In this document: positions 54,293 to 62,037 of the stretch, one piece after another
Position numbering within the stretch: the first letter of the stretch is position 1
Layout: each line of letters opens with the position of its first letter
Source: Fen-1298 sp050015675
GTDB lineage: Bacteria; Bacteroidota; Ignavibacteria; UBA10030
NCBI GenBank assembly: GCA_050015675.1
Contig: JBEKAY010000005.1
Coordinates: 1-64,000, forward strand
DNA: 64,000 nt
Direction: 5' to 3'
Made by a program: the position numbers and the translations under genes
The notes under the pieces: generated by a model
Seen by the model: only the letters and a program-made list of their open reading frames with translations
What the model was told of the DNA's origin: nothing
Database searches by the model: none

Positions 54293-54727
54293 TCAGGATT
54301 GGATTGTTGATTTCTCAACCGGCGCATTAATAACCGGATTAAAGAACCGGATGGTTTCATCGTTCAGAAGCACCCAAATACTATAGACGCCAAGAATAGT
54401 ACCGAGTGGAATATGTATCAGATTGAAGAATGATATCACGAGCGATGTAATCCGTCCCCATTCTTTTTTCTTAATCACACCGACAGCTCCGATGATTCCG
54501 ATAATTGAAAAAACCAAGATAATAATTCCGATAACAGTCAGGATAAGCGGTACGATGTCCAGCAATTCCGAAGGGATCTCATCCATTCCGTGGTGATTAT
54601 ATCGCGAGATTAACTCAAAGAAATATCTGAATCCAATTGCGATGGCGAAAAGAACAAATGCACCAATGAGCGTAAAAGAATTATAAACAATGTTCAGAAT
54701 GCCGACGAGTGAAATATGCTTTTCCAT
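54293..54727 (-). CDS. Membrane protein of unknown function
   Basis: A 144-residue inner-membrane protein with four hydrophobic segments (about 10-32, 55-77, 80-95, 104-128). Start ATG 54727 has AGGAG nine bases upstream; ATG 54760 would add 11 residues. No family recognised with certainty. It is co-oriented with the small isomerase-like gene. Confidence 0.6.
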   Translation of the reverse strand: MEKHISLVGILNIVYNSFTLIGAFVLFAIAIGFRYFFELISRYNHHGMDEIPSELLDIVPLILTVIGIIILVFSIIGIIGAVGVIKKKEWGRITSLVISFFNLIHIPLGTILGVYSIWVLLNDETIRFFNPVINAPVEKSTIQS

Positions 54728-54914
54728 AGTATACTGCTCCTCTCCGAAAGTATTGTTCAAGAATTAGATTTAATTCGATTTATTATACGACCTTTTTAGC
54801 AGGAAAGTTATAATAATTTGAAAAAGAAGTAACCGCTCAGTGTAAAATGGTATTATGGTTTCTGTGGCCGTTACCACCCCTGACTTGAATAGATAAAGCA
54901 GATAACGGTCACAT

Positions 54915-55018
54915 ATCTAGAACCTATCTAAAAAACGAAAAATGACTTGTACATTGCCAGAGTGTTATGTATAGTCAAGGTGCTATGACACGACGAGACG
55001 AACTATCTGGTATTCAAT
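54915..55018 (-). repeat. Dispersed repeat, copy 2
   Basis: The reverse-strand partner of 21-125. The region 54940-55018 has 66 of 79 identities to copy 1, and similarity fades toward 54915. A short open frame runs into it from 55113 on the minus strand but is not shared with copy 1, so the repeat itself does not look coding. Confidence 0.75.
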
Positions 55019-55110
55019 TTTCTCCTGTCTCTTTGAATTCGGCTGGCTTTTAGATAGAGAATAAAGGAAGATTGTTCCTATTGCGATCACTAACAGGATA
55101 ATTATTTCTC

Positions 55111-55239
55111 TTAGTATATTTTTCCTACTTTCCCGGCGAGAATTAAATCTATGGCATTCAATTCCTCAGATGTGAATTGGAGATTTGTTAACGCTCCTAC
55201 AGCATTTTCAATTTGAGCGAATACATTGTTGTTGGATAT
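55111..55239 (-). pseudogene. Aldo/keto reductase C-terminal remnant
   Basis: Between an in-frame TGA at 55240 and TAA at 55111 the minus strand reads NVFAQIENAVGALTNLQF and then TSEELNAIDLILAGK. This is like the end of an aldo/keto reductase (compare ENIKAVDVHLTSEDVQKI in the intact gene at 10109-11098). No start codon or catalytic part remains. It is too short to exclude chance fully. Confidence 0.45.
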
Positions 55240-55318
55240 TCATCTCTATTCAGACTTCACTCGATGTAAGTGTGGCAAATAATTGATTGAGGAGGTCGCA
55301 TATTTGGATTTGACAGCG

Positions 55319-56365
55319 TCAAACTATTTTAAAGTGTAATATGGATAACTCTTGGAGAGTCCTTGCACTCTCTTCAGGTGTGATATCCCGCTGTGGTTCA
55401 GCGAGCATTTCATATCCAACCATAAATTTTTTGATCTGTGCCGATCGAAGAAGCGGTGGATAAAAGTGCATGTGAAAATGCCATTCGTTATGCTGACGAC
55501 TATCAGTCGGTGCTTGATGCAAGCCGGCAGAATATGGGAATGAGGTCTTAAATAAGTTATCGTACTTAACGGTTATTGCCTTTATCGTACCAGCATAGTC
55601 TTTTCGTTCACTGGATTTCAATTGAAGAATATTGGAGATCCTTCTTTTCGGGATTATCATGGTTTCGTACGGCCATATCGCCCAGTAAGGAACCACAACT
55701 ACAAACGACGCATTTTCAAAGACCAAGCGTTCATTTAAGCGCAACTCTAATTTTAGGTAATCAGCCAGCAATCCTCGTTTCTTCCTGGAAGAATAATCCT
55801 TGAATTGTTTCAATTCTTTCTGTGCTTCCATGGGAATGCTTTCCTGCGCCCAGATCTGGCAATGAGGATGCGGATTGCTATTCCCCATGATCGATCCTTT
55901 ATTTTCGAAGATCTGTACATGATTGATGTAAGGTTTCTCTCCTAACATTCTGAACTCTTCCTGCCAGATGGCAATAACTTGTTCAATTTCATCTTCACTC
56001 ATTTCAGCGAGAGTCAGGTTATGTTTCGGCGAATAATTGACGACCCGGCATATTCCTCGTTCTACTTTCGCGATAAGCAAATTATTCTTTTTGGTCTCTT
56101 CAGAAGGAATATCCGGCAAGAGTGCGGAGAAATCATTGGTAAAGACATAGGTTCCTGTGTACTGTGGATTGACTTCACCATTTGCACGCTTATTTCCCGG
56201 GCACAAATAACATCCTGATTCATATTCAAGGCTTTGCCCATTCGAAGCAGCTGAGATTTCTCCTTGCCATGGGCGCTGAGTTCTTTGTGGAGAAACAAGA
56301 ATCCATTCTCCTGTCAGGATATTTTTTCTTCGATGAGGAAATCGTAATACCTTAGTCTGCCGCAT
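55319..56365 (-). CDS. galT: Galactose-1-phosphate uridylyltransferase
   Basis: GalT transfers UMP from UDP-glucose to galactose 1-phosphate in the Leloir pathway. The 348-residue protein shows zinc-site cysteines in CYLCPGNKRANG, the active-site triad in NPHPHCQIW with the nucleophilic histidine, and WHFHMHFYPPLLRS. ATG 56365 overlaps galK by 14 bases; an earlier ATG at 56410 is less likely. It is the last gene of the galactose operon. Confidence 0.94.
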   Translation of the reverse strand: MRQTKVLRFPHRRKNILTGEWILVSPQRTQRPWQGEISAASNGQSLEYESGCYLCPGNKRANGEVNPQYTGTYVFTNDFSALLPDIPSEETKKNNLLIAKVERGICRVVNYSPKHNLTLAEMSEDEIEQVIAIWQEEFRMLGEKPYINHVQIFENKGSIMGNSNPHPHCQIWAQESIPMEAQKELKQFKDYSSRKKRGLLADYLKLELRLNERLVFENASFVVVVPYWAIWPYETMIIPKRRISNILQLKSSERKDYAGTIKAITVKYDNLFKTSFPYSAGLHQAPTDSRQHNEWHFHMHFYPPLLRSAQIKKFMVGYEMLAEPQRDITPEESARTLQELSILHFKIV

Positions 56366-57527
56366 GTTCGTTCGCTGTGATGATATGGGTTCCAGAATCA
56401 ATGGAGGCAATATATGTCTTCAGGTCGACGTGAAATTCCTTCTTGTATTTCTCAGCCACCTGTTTGTTGATTTCTGCGGCTGTCTGATTTTCTATAAGGT
56501 TAATCGTGCATCCCCCAAATCCGCCTCCCATCATCCGTGAGCCATATACCTGTGGAATACCTTGAACGGCTGTCACAAGAAAATCGAGTTCTTTGCAGCT
56601 TACTTCATAATCTTGACTTAAGCCCTGGTGTGTTCTGTTCATGTACACACCAAAAGTTTTCAAGTTTCCTTTTTCCAACTCGGTGCACGCACTAAGCACA
56701 CGATCATTTTCCTCTACGACATATTTACACCGTCGATAGATCGTCGGGTTCATCTTATTCTTGCATTTTTGCATCATGTCAACAGAGACATCCCGCAGAT
56801 AGTGCACATCCGGATAACTTTTTTTTATTATTTCTATGCCCTCACTGCATTCTTTTCTTCTTCGATTATATTCCGACGATGCTAACGAATGCGAGACACG
56901 CGTGTCAAAGAGAACGAGAGATATATTGTTAAAAGCAAACGGATAGTATTTGTATTCTAATGAGCGGCAATCAATACGAAGGGCGTTGTTTTGTTTACCG
57001 AAAATGTTTATGTATTGATCCATAATACCGCATTGTACACCGACAAATTCATTCTCTGCCTTTTGAGCAAGCTTGACAAGGGAGAGTGCCTCAATATGTA
57101 AATCAAACATGGTGTTAAGTGCAAAAGCCAAGCCTGCTTCAAGTGCCGCAGAAGACGACATCCCGGCGCCGATAGGGATGTCTCCTCCAAAGACACAATT
57201 GAAGCCTCTTATGCGATACTTCGTTTTGATACATTGATCCACAACTCCCATGAGATAATTCGGCCATCCCTTTTTTGAAAAATGAAGATCATCTATCGAA
57301 TACTCATGCTCATCGTTCATGTCCATTGCATATACTTTACATTGTCGATCACTCCGCGGAGCAATTGCAAAATATATTGCTTTATCAATAGCAGCCGGAA
57401 GGACGTACCCCATATTATAATCTGTATGCTCGCCAATAAGATTCACTCTTCCAGGTGAACGAAATAAGAGGGGCTGTTCTTTGAATCTTTCCCGAAAGAG
57501 TGCTGTAGTTGATTCAACAAAGCTCAT
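56352..57527 (-). CDS. galK: Galactokinase
   Basis: GalK phosphorylates galactose with ATP. The 391-residue GHMP kinase has the galactokinase signature RVNLIGEHTDYN, the ATP loop IGAGMSSSAALE and RMMGGGFGGCTI near the C-terminus. It lies six bases after the small membrane protein gene and overlaps galT, so the products are made together. Confidence 0.95.
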   Translation of the reverse strand: MSFVESTTALFRERFKEQPLLFRSPGRVNLIGEHTDYNMGYVLPAAIDKAIYFAIAPRSDRQCKVYAMDMNDEHEYSIDDLHFSKKGWPNYLMGVVDQCIKTKYRIRGFNCVFGGDIPIGAGMSSSAALEAGLAFALNTMFDLHIEALSLVKLAQKAENEFVGVQCGIMDQYINIFGKQNNALRIDCRSLEYKYYPFAFNNISLVLFDTRVSHSLASSEYNRRRKECSEGIEIIKKSYPDVHYLRDVSVDMMQKCKNKMNPTIYRRCKYVVEENDRVLSACTELEKGNLKTFGVYMNRTHQGLSQDYEVSCKELDFLVTAVQGIPQVYGSRMMGGGFGGCTINLIENQTAAEINKQVAEKYKKEFHVDLKTYIASIDSGTHIITANEHAAD

Positions 57528-57533
57528 AGACGT

Positions 57534-57749
57534 TCACCTTGTTTGCTTTCTCATTTTTAAATACATCCCACCGCCGAAAATAATCATAAACCCTCCCCAC
57601 CAAATATCGGGATGTGTTTCAGCTAGGACTGTTTTCACAGCTGGTGGATTAATTAATTGATAAATACCGCTGCAAAAGACAAGCCCGCCTATCACCAATA
57701 ATATCAATCCGACAAAATACCAAATAGGTTTCATTCCTTGTTCAGACAT
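57534..57749 (-). CDS. Small two-helix membrane protein in galactose operon
   Basis: A 71-residue protein with two hydrophobic helices (about 8-33 and 49-64) and a short basic end (MRKQTR). No family recognised. It sits 15 bases after the SSS symporter and six before galK, so it may assist the transporter; that is inference from position only. Confidence 0.65.
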   Translation of the reverse strand: MSEQGMKPIWYFVGLILLVIGGLVFCSGIYQLINPPAVKTVLAETHPDIWWGGFMIIFGGGMYLKMRKQTR

Positions 57750-57764
57750 TTTATTTCTCCTTAA

Positions 57765-59441
57765 TTACCAGAACCAAATATTTAACAGAATAAAGACGAT
57801 TAAAGAAATAATCGCATAAAATTCCGGTCTCTTTATAAATGGGGTATCCTGATCGAGCTTCTCCTTAGTCAATCCTTTAACCAAGCCGACAAGTTCTTCT
57901 TTCGATCTCTTTTTTGTTAACATGCTTACCACAACTGTTACGACAACGCAGATCAACCATGCCCACCATGCTCGCCAGAAGTTAGCTGCCATGTCGCTCT
58001 GAACACTCGACATTGTGATGATACTTTGAGCAAACCAGTGAAACTTTACAGCTAAGTACATGAGGATTGACGAAAGCATCCCTACGATGAGGCCCCAAAA
58101 AGCGCCATTCGGCGTAATCCACCAGAAAAACATGCCGAGCAGCATAGTTGCAAAGAGCGGTGCATTGACCCATGAAAAAATTGCCTGCATATAATCCATG
58201 ATGCTGGGAAAACCTTTTGCCCAGTATGCAGTTACTAAAGAAAGAATGACACCGACAATGGTCGACACGCGTCCCATCCAGAGAAGGTGTGCATCGGATG
58301 CTTTTTTATTCAAGACAGATTTGTATATGTCGTATGTCCATACCGTATTGAATGCACTGATGTTACCTGCTTGCCCTGCCATAAATCCAGCAAGTAATGC
58401 TGTCACTCCTAAGCCGATTAAGCCGGGTGGATAATACCGTGCAATCAAGAGTGGCAGTGCAGAATCATAATTTGCCTGTCCTCCATCCTGTAATAATTTG
58501 AATCCACTTTTTGGATCAATGGAAAGAGCGATTGCTATCAACCCTGCAATGATAACGATAAAAGGTAATGCCATCTTGAAGAACGATGCAAGAATTGGTG
58601 TCATGCGTGCCGAACGTAAATCCTTCGCCGAGAATGCGCGTTGAACAACAAGAAAGTCTGTCGTCCAATATCCAAAAGATAAAACAAATCCCAAGCCAAG
58701 CACGATGCCGCCCCAGTGAATAAGCATTCCGTTTTGCGCCGGATTTGACGAAGTCGACCAAAGTGTGGTAAACGAGACTTGTGGACTGTATGTGTTAATC
58801 CGTGCCATGATTTCGCTTAAGCTTCCAATTTCTATGATCCCAAGAATTGAAACAAGAAATAATCCAAACCAGATCAAGAAAAATTGGACGATTTCAGTAA
58901 AGATTGCGGACATAAGCCCACTCATTGTAACATATCCTGCAACAGTAATTGCCGAAGCCCACATGCTGTAATCCCAATTCCAGCCGAGAAATGTGTGCAG
59001 CACAAGAGCCATAGCATACAAATTGATTCCTGAGACCAACAGCGTCATGATCGCAAAGGAGATACCATTGATGACGCGTGTTTTCTCATCAAACCGGAGT
59101 TTAAGATAACCAGGAATAGAATTGATCTTGCTGCTGTAATAGAAAGGCATCATATAAATACCAAGGAAGAGCATTGCAGGAACTGCACCTATCCAGTAGA
59201 AATGAGCAACATACATTCCGTATTTAAAAGTATTCCCAGTCATGCCAAGTAACTCGAGCGCTCCTAGATTTGCTGAAAGAAAAGCAAGCCCTGCAACCCA
59301 TGTAGAATTTTTCCTTCCGGCAAGAAAAAAATCCTCTTGGCTCTTCGTATATCTGCGAAGGTACAAACCAATGCCAAGAACAAAGCCGAAATAAACAATG
59401 ATAATGACCCAATCTATGAACGATAACCCTATCGCTTCCAT
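57765..59441 (-). CDS. Sodium/solute symporter, likely Na+/galactose (SglT-like)
   Basis: A 558-residue SSS-family transporter with about 14 helices. It begins FIDWVIIIVYFGFVLGIGLYL and contains EDFFLAGRKNSTWVAGLAFLSANLGALELLG (sodium site region) and a GGIVLGLGFVLSFGYWTTDFLVVQR segment seen in sugar symporters such as SglT. First gene of an operon with galK and galT, so galactose (or glucose) is the likely substrate. AAGGAG precedes the ATG. The other sugar genes of the pathway, galE and galM, are not here. Confidence 0.9.
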   Translation of the reverse strand: MEAIGLSFIDWVIIIVYFGFVLGIGLYLRRYTKSQEDFFLAGRKNSTWVAGLAFLSANLGALELLGMTGNTFKYGMYVAHFYWIGAVPAMLFLGIYMMPFYYSSKINSIPGYLKLRFDEKTRVINGISFAIMTLLVSGINLYAMALVLHTFLGWNWDYSMWASAITVAGYVTMSGLMSAIFTEIVQFFLIWFGLFLVSILGIIEIGSLSEIMARINTYSPQVSFTTLWSTSSNPAQNGMLIHWGGIVLGLGFVLSFGYWTTDFLVVQRAFSAKDLRSARMTPILASFFKMALPFIVIIAGLIAIALSIDPKSGFKLLQDGGQANYDSALPLLIARYYPPGLIGLGVTALLAGFMAGQAGNISAFNTVWTYDIYKSVLNKKASDAHLLWMGRVSTIVGVILSLVTAYWAKGFPSIMDYMQAIFSWVNAPLFATMLLGMFFWWITPNGAFWGLIVGMLSSILMYLAVKFHWFAQSIITMSSVQSDMAANFWRAWWAWLICVVVTVVVSMLTKKRSKEELVGLVKGLTKEKLDQDTPFIKRPEFYAIISLIVFILLNIWFW

Positions 59442-59527
59442 CGTTTACTCCTTGCTGAATGAAAATGCACTAATCAATTTAACTTTCCATTTTTTAATAT
59501 GAATTTTTACGAGTTTCAAACGATTGC

Positions 59528-59556
59528 ATATTAAGATATATTAATATTTGTATCAA
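59528..59556 (-). promoter_or_regulatory. Putative promoter of the galactose operon
   Basis: On the minus strand TTGATA (59556-59551) and TAATAT (59533-59528) are 17 bases apart, about 85 bases before the symporter start, in a very AT-rich region. The fit to a sigma-70-like consensus is moderate. Confidence 0.35.
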
Positions 59557-59663
59557 GGGCTCTTTATTATTTAGTGCTTTCTTCATTCATCTAAAACTAT
59601 GGAGGTTGAGGAGATTTATTCTTATCATTTTGTACACTATAACCAAGACACATAAAGAATTCG

Positions 59664-61790
59664 ATGCACTTACGACTCTCATTCCAAAACCGTATTTTTA
59701 TTGTCCTTGTAATTATCGCAATCTTGACGCTGCTTGTTGTATGGACTGTCATCCGTCCGAGGTACGAAGCATCGGTCATTTCGGAACGCCTTGCCAGCGT
59801 TCAGCAGCTTCAGATTTATGCCGTTGAAAATCTTGACCGCACTATCGCAGGCTGGTCGGATGCTACGCATTTCATTGCAGGGCAAGTGACGGAACGGCCG
59901 AAAGAGGGAGAAATTATACTGCGCACCATGATGACCTTGCATCCGGAGATCATCCAAATCAACATTCACTCATCCAAGCTTTCCGATGAACTCACTAGCC
60001 AGAATACATCCTATCCGGCGGCGAATGTGCAAGTAAAGGATGATGCATGGGTGAAGTCAAAAATAGATACGCTGCTGCAAATCGCGTGGCTTAACGATAC
60101 TCTGCCGCACCAGCAATTTTTTGTTATGCGGACTCGTTTTCAGGTGCAAAACATTCCTTTTGTGCTTACAATAGTTTGGGATGCGGTAAAATTAAATTCC
60201 CTGCTGACCAATTTGCCTCTCGGCGAGAATTTTTTAGTCAGCATTCAAAGCAAATCTACAGTAATCCTCCGCAATATTTCTCCATTTCAACTAATCGTAG
60301 TGCACAGTTCAGAAGAACGAATGAGCACGCTGCAGAGCATGTATCAAGGAGAAGAGACTTGGCGTGTTCTGACAAGCGCTTTTCAAACTGCGCAACTCTG
60401 GATAATAATTGCAGTTCCGGAAAAAACAATTCTTAGGCCGGTGAAAGATCTTCTTTTTTACTCTACTTCACTCGTTATCGGACTTGCTTTTTTGATGCTG
60501 GTAGTCGGATGGGTACTTTCCTTTCAAATAAACCGCCCCATTGCCCGCCTTGTGAAGGATGTACAACGATTGGGCAATTTGGATTTTACCCAAGCGATTC
60601 AAATCCCTGCGATGAAAGACTTGCACGGCATGGGCGAGACAATCGAGCTAATGCGCCAGGCGCTCGAGCGGTACCAGCGCTTGAATGTAGAAAAAATTAT
60701 TCTTGAAGAATGGAAAAACAAGTTGTTCATGACGCATAGCAACGATTTGATCGGTTTTACAAATGGAACCGGCGAGTTTGTTTTTCGGAACGATAAACTT
60801 GACGAGTTTTGCACTTCATTGCTGCCAGCGCGTACGTTCAATACAAAATCCGACATACTGACACACCCGTCCATCATAAAGACGAAAGAAACTATACGCG
60901 ACGAAATTACGGACAATTTACAAGTATGTTTGCATCAATCTGAAATAAAAGCCCAAACCGATTCTACGATTGTGAATTATTACCACGTGAACGACCTGTC
61001 CATTATTCGCAGCGGGGAAAACCTTGGCTCCCTTCTTATATTCCATGACCAGACGCATGAACGGCTTATAGATAAAATGAAGACGGATATGATTAACGTC
61101 ATTGTGCATGAACTACGCAATCCGATAGGAAGCATTATGGGATTTGCCGAAATTCTTCTGCATGATCCAAACCTGGACGCTGAAAAACAAAAAGAATTTC
61201 TCCAATTGATGTATGACAGCAGTTTGAATCTTAACAATCTGATCAACCGATTTCTCGATATATCGCGTCTTGAATCACACCGGATCGAGTATCCTAAAGT
61301 TCTCACCAATATCACAGCCATTGTTAACGCAGTCGTGGACACTCAAAAACCTCAACTAACGAAAAAATCTCTTACAGCGGAGCTTGATATCCAAAGGGAC
61401 ATTCCTGAGGTTGTTGTTTCACCGGATTTATTCCGCGAAGCGGTTTCAAATCTTCTTTCAAATGCCATTAAATACGGCGGCCCGGATCGCATAATAAATC
61501 TTTCGCTTTCAATGAAAGATCACAATATCATATTCTCCATAGTAGACCATGGCTATGGCATACCTCCGGAAGCGCAGTCAAAATTATTTACAAAATTCTT
61601 CCGCGTCAATAATCCGAAGGTTTCCTCGGAAATCGGAACCGGATTAGGCCTGGCTCATGTAAAAGAAATTACCTCGTATCATAATGGCATCATCAAGCTT
61701 GAATCAAATGCAGATATCGGGTGCAAGTTCACGATTACAATTCCTGCAATAACTTCTGAACCAAGCAGTGGGAGTTCGACTGGAGGTTAA
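59664..61790 (+). CDS. Membrane sensor histidine kinase with extracytoplasmic domain
   Basis: A 708-residue kinase. TM1 at about 10-30, a periplasmic sensor of about 230 residues (CHASE-like or Cache-like, family not certain), TM2 at about 265-287, HAMP (about 288-345, INRPIARLVKDVQRLGN), a PAS-like segment (about 360-470), HisKA with H482 in IVHELRNPIGSI, and HATPase with NLLSNAIKYG, DHGYGIPPE and GTGLGLAHV. All kinase boxes are intact. No response regulator gene is adjacent. It is divergent from the galactose operon. Confidence 0.92.
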   Translation: MHLRLSFQNRIFIVLVIIAILTLLVVWTVIRPRYEASVISERLASVQQLQIYAVENLDRTIAGWSDATHFIAGQVTERPKEGEIILRTMMTLHPEIIQINIHSSKLSDELTSQNTSYPAANVQVKDDAWVKSKIDTLLQIAWLNDTLPHQQFFVMRTRFQVQNIPFVLTIVWDAVKLNSLLTNLPLGENFLVSIQSKSTVILRNISPFQLIVVHSSEERMSTLQSMYQGEETWRVLTSAFQTAQLWIIIAVPEKTILRPVKDLLFYSTSLVIGLAFLMLVVGWVLSFQINRPIARLVKDVQRLGNLDFTQAIQIPAMKDLHGMGETIELMRQALERYQRLNVEKIILEEWKNKLFMTHSNDLIGFTNGTGEFVFRNDKLDEFCTSLLPARTFNTKSDILTHPSIIKTKETIRDEITDNLQVCLHQSEIKAQTDSTIVNYYHVNDLSIIRSGENLGSLLIFHDQTHERLIDKMKTDMINVIVHELRNPIGSIMGFAEILLHDPNLDAEKQKEFLQLMYDSSLNLNNLINRFLDISRLESHRIEYPKVLTNITAIVNAVVDTQKPQLTKKSLTAELDIQRDIPEVVVSPDLFREAVSNLLSNAIKYGGPDRIINLSLSMKDHNIIFSIVDHGYGIPPEAQSKLFTKFFRVNNPKVSSEIGTGLGLAHVKEITSYHNGIIKLESNADIGCKFTITIPAITSEPSSGSSTGG

Positions 61791-61797
61791 TCGGGAG

Positions 61798-61938
61798 GTG
61801 TTCAGATCTTTGCAGATTAATTCGCAAGGCGATCGGGCGATCTTCGTAGAAGCTATCAAAAGAGGCACGCTTAAGTTGACATTCGATTCAATTGATGATG
61901 AAAAAAATGTCGGATCAAAAATCTGGAAGATCAAATAA
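61798..61938 (+). CDS. Small open frame after the histidine kinase
   Basis: An open frame from GTG 61798 (or GTG 61768, overlapping the kinase end) to TAA 61936-61938 reads VFRSLQINSQGDRAIFVEAI, then KRGTLKLTFDSIDDEKNVGS and KIWKIK. GGAGG lies about 11 bases upstream of GTG 61798. The composition looks protein-like, but no family is recognised. It may be the end of a decayed gene. Its stop lies against the terminator. Confidence 0.3.
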   Translation: MFRSLQINSQGDRAIFVEAIKRGTLKLTFDSIDDEKNVGSKIWKIK

Positions 61939-62000
61939 TAGAAAAGATTTTTGCTACCTGTACAATTGAGCTATGAATTTGACAGGTGTCATCTTTTCTA
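61939..62000. terminator. Bidirectional hairpin between convergent genes
   Basis: TAGAAAAGAT (61939-61948) and ATCTTTTCTA (61991-62000) are perfectly complementary, with an inner ACCTGT/ACAGGT pairing. It lies between the convergent histidine kinase and YyaL-like genes, and A/T-rich arms serve both directions. Confidence 0.55.
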
Positions 62001-62037
62001 CAAGAAAAATCGAACAGATGGTACTATGATAGAGTAC

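Larger units (their letters stand above)
54761..55318. other. Gene-poor gap with repeat and gene remnant
   Basis: This 558-base gap holds no intact gene. It contains dispersed repeat copy 2 (54915-55018), a possible aldo/keto reductase remnant (55111-55239), and an imperfect inverted repeat GTGGCCGTTA...TAACGGTCAC near 54868-54915 at one end of the repeat. It looks like a place where elements have landed and genes have decayed. Confidence 0.5.
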
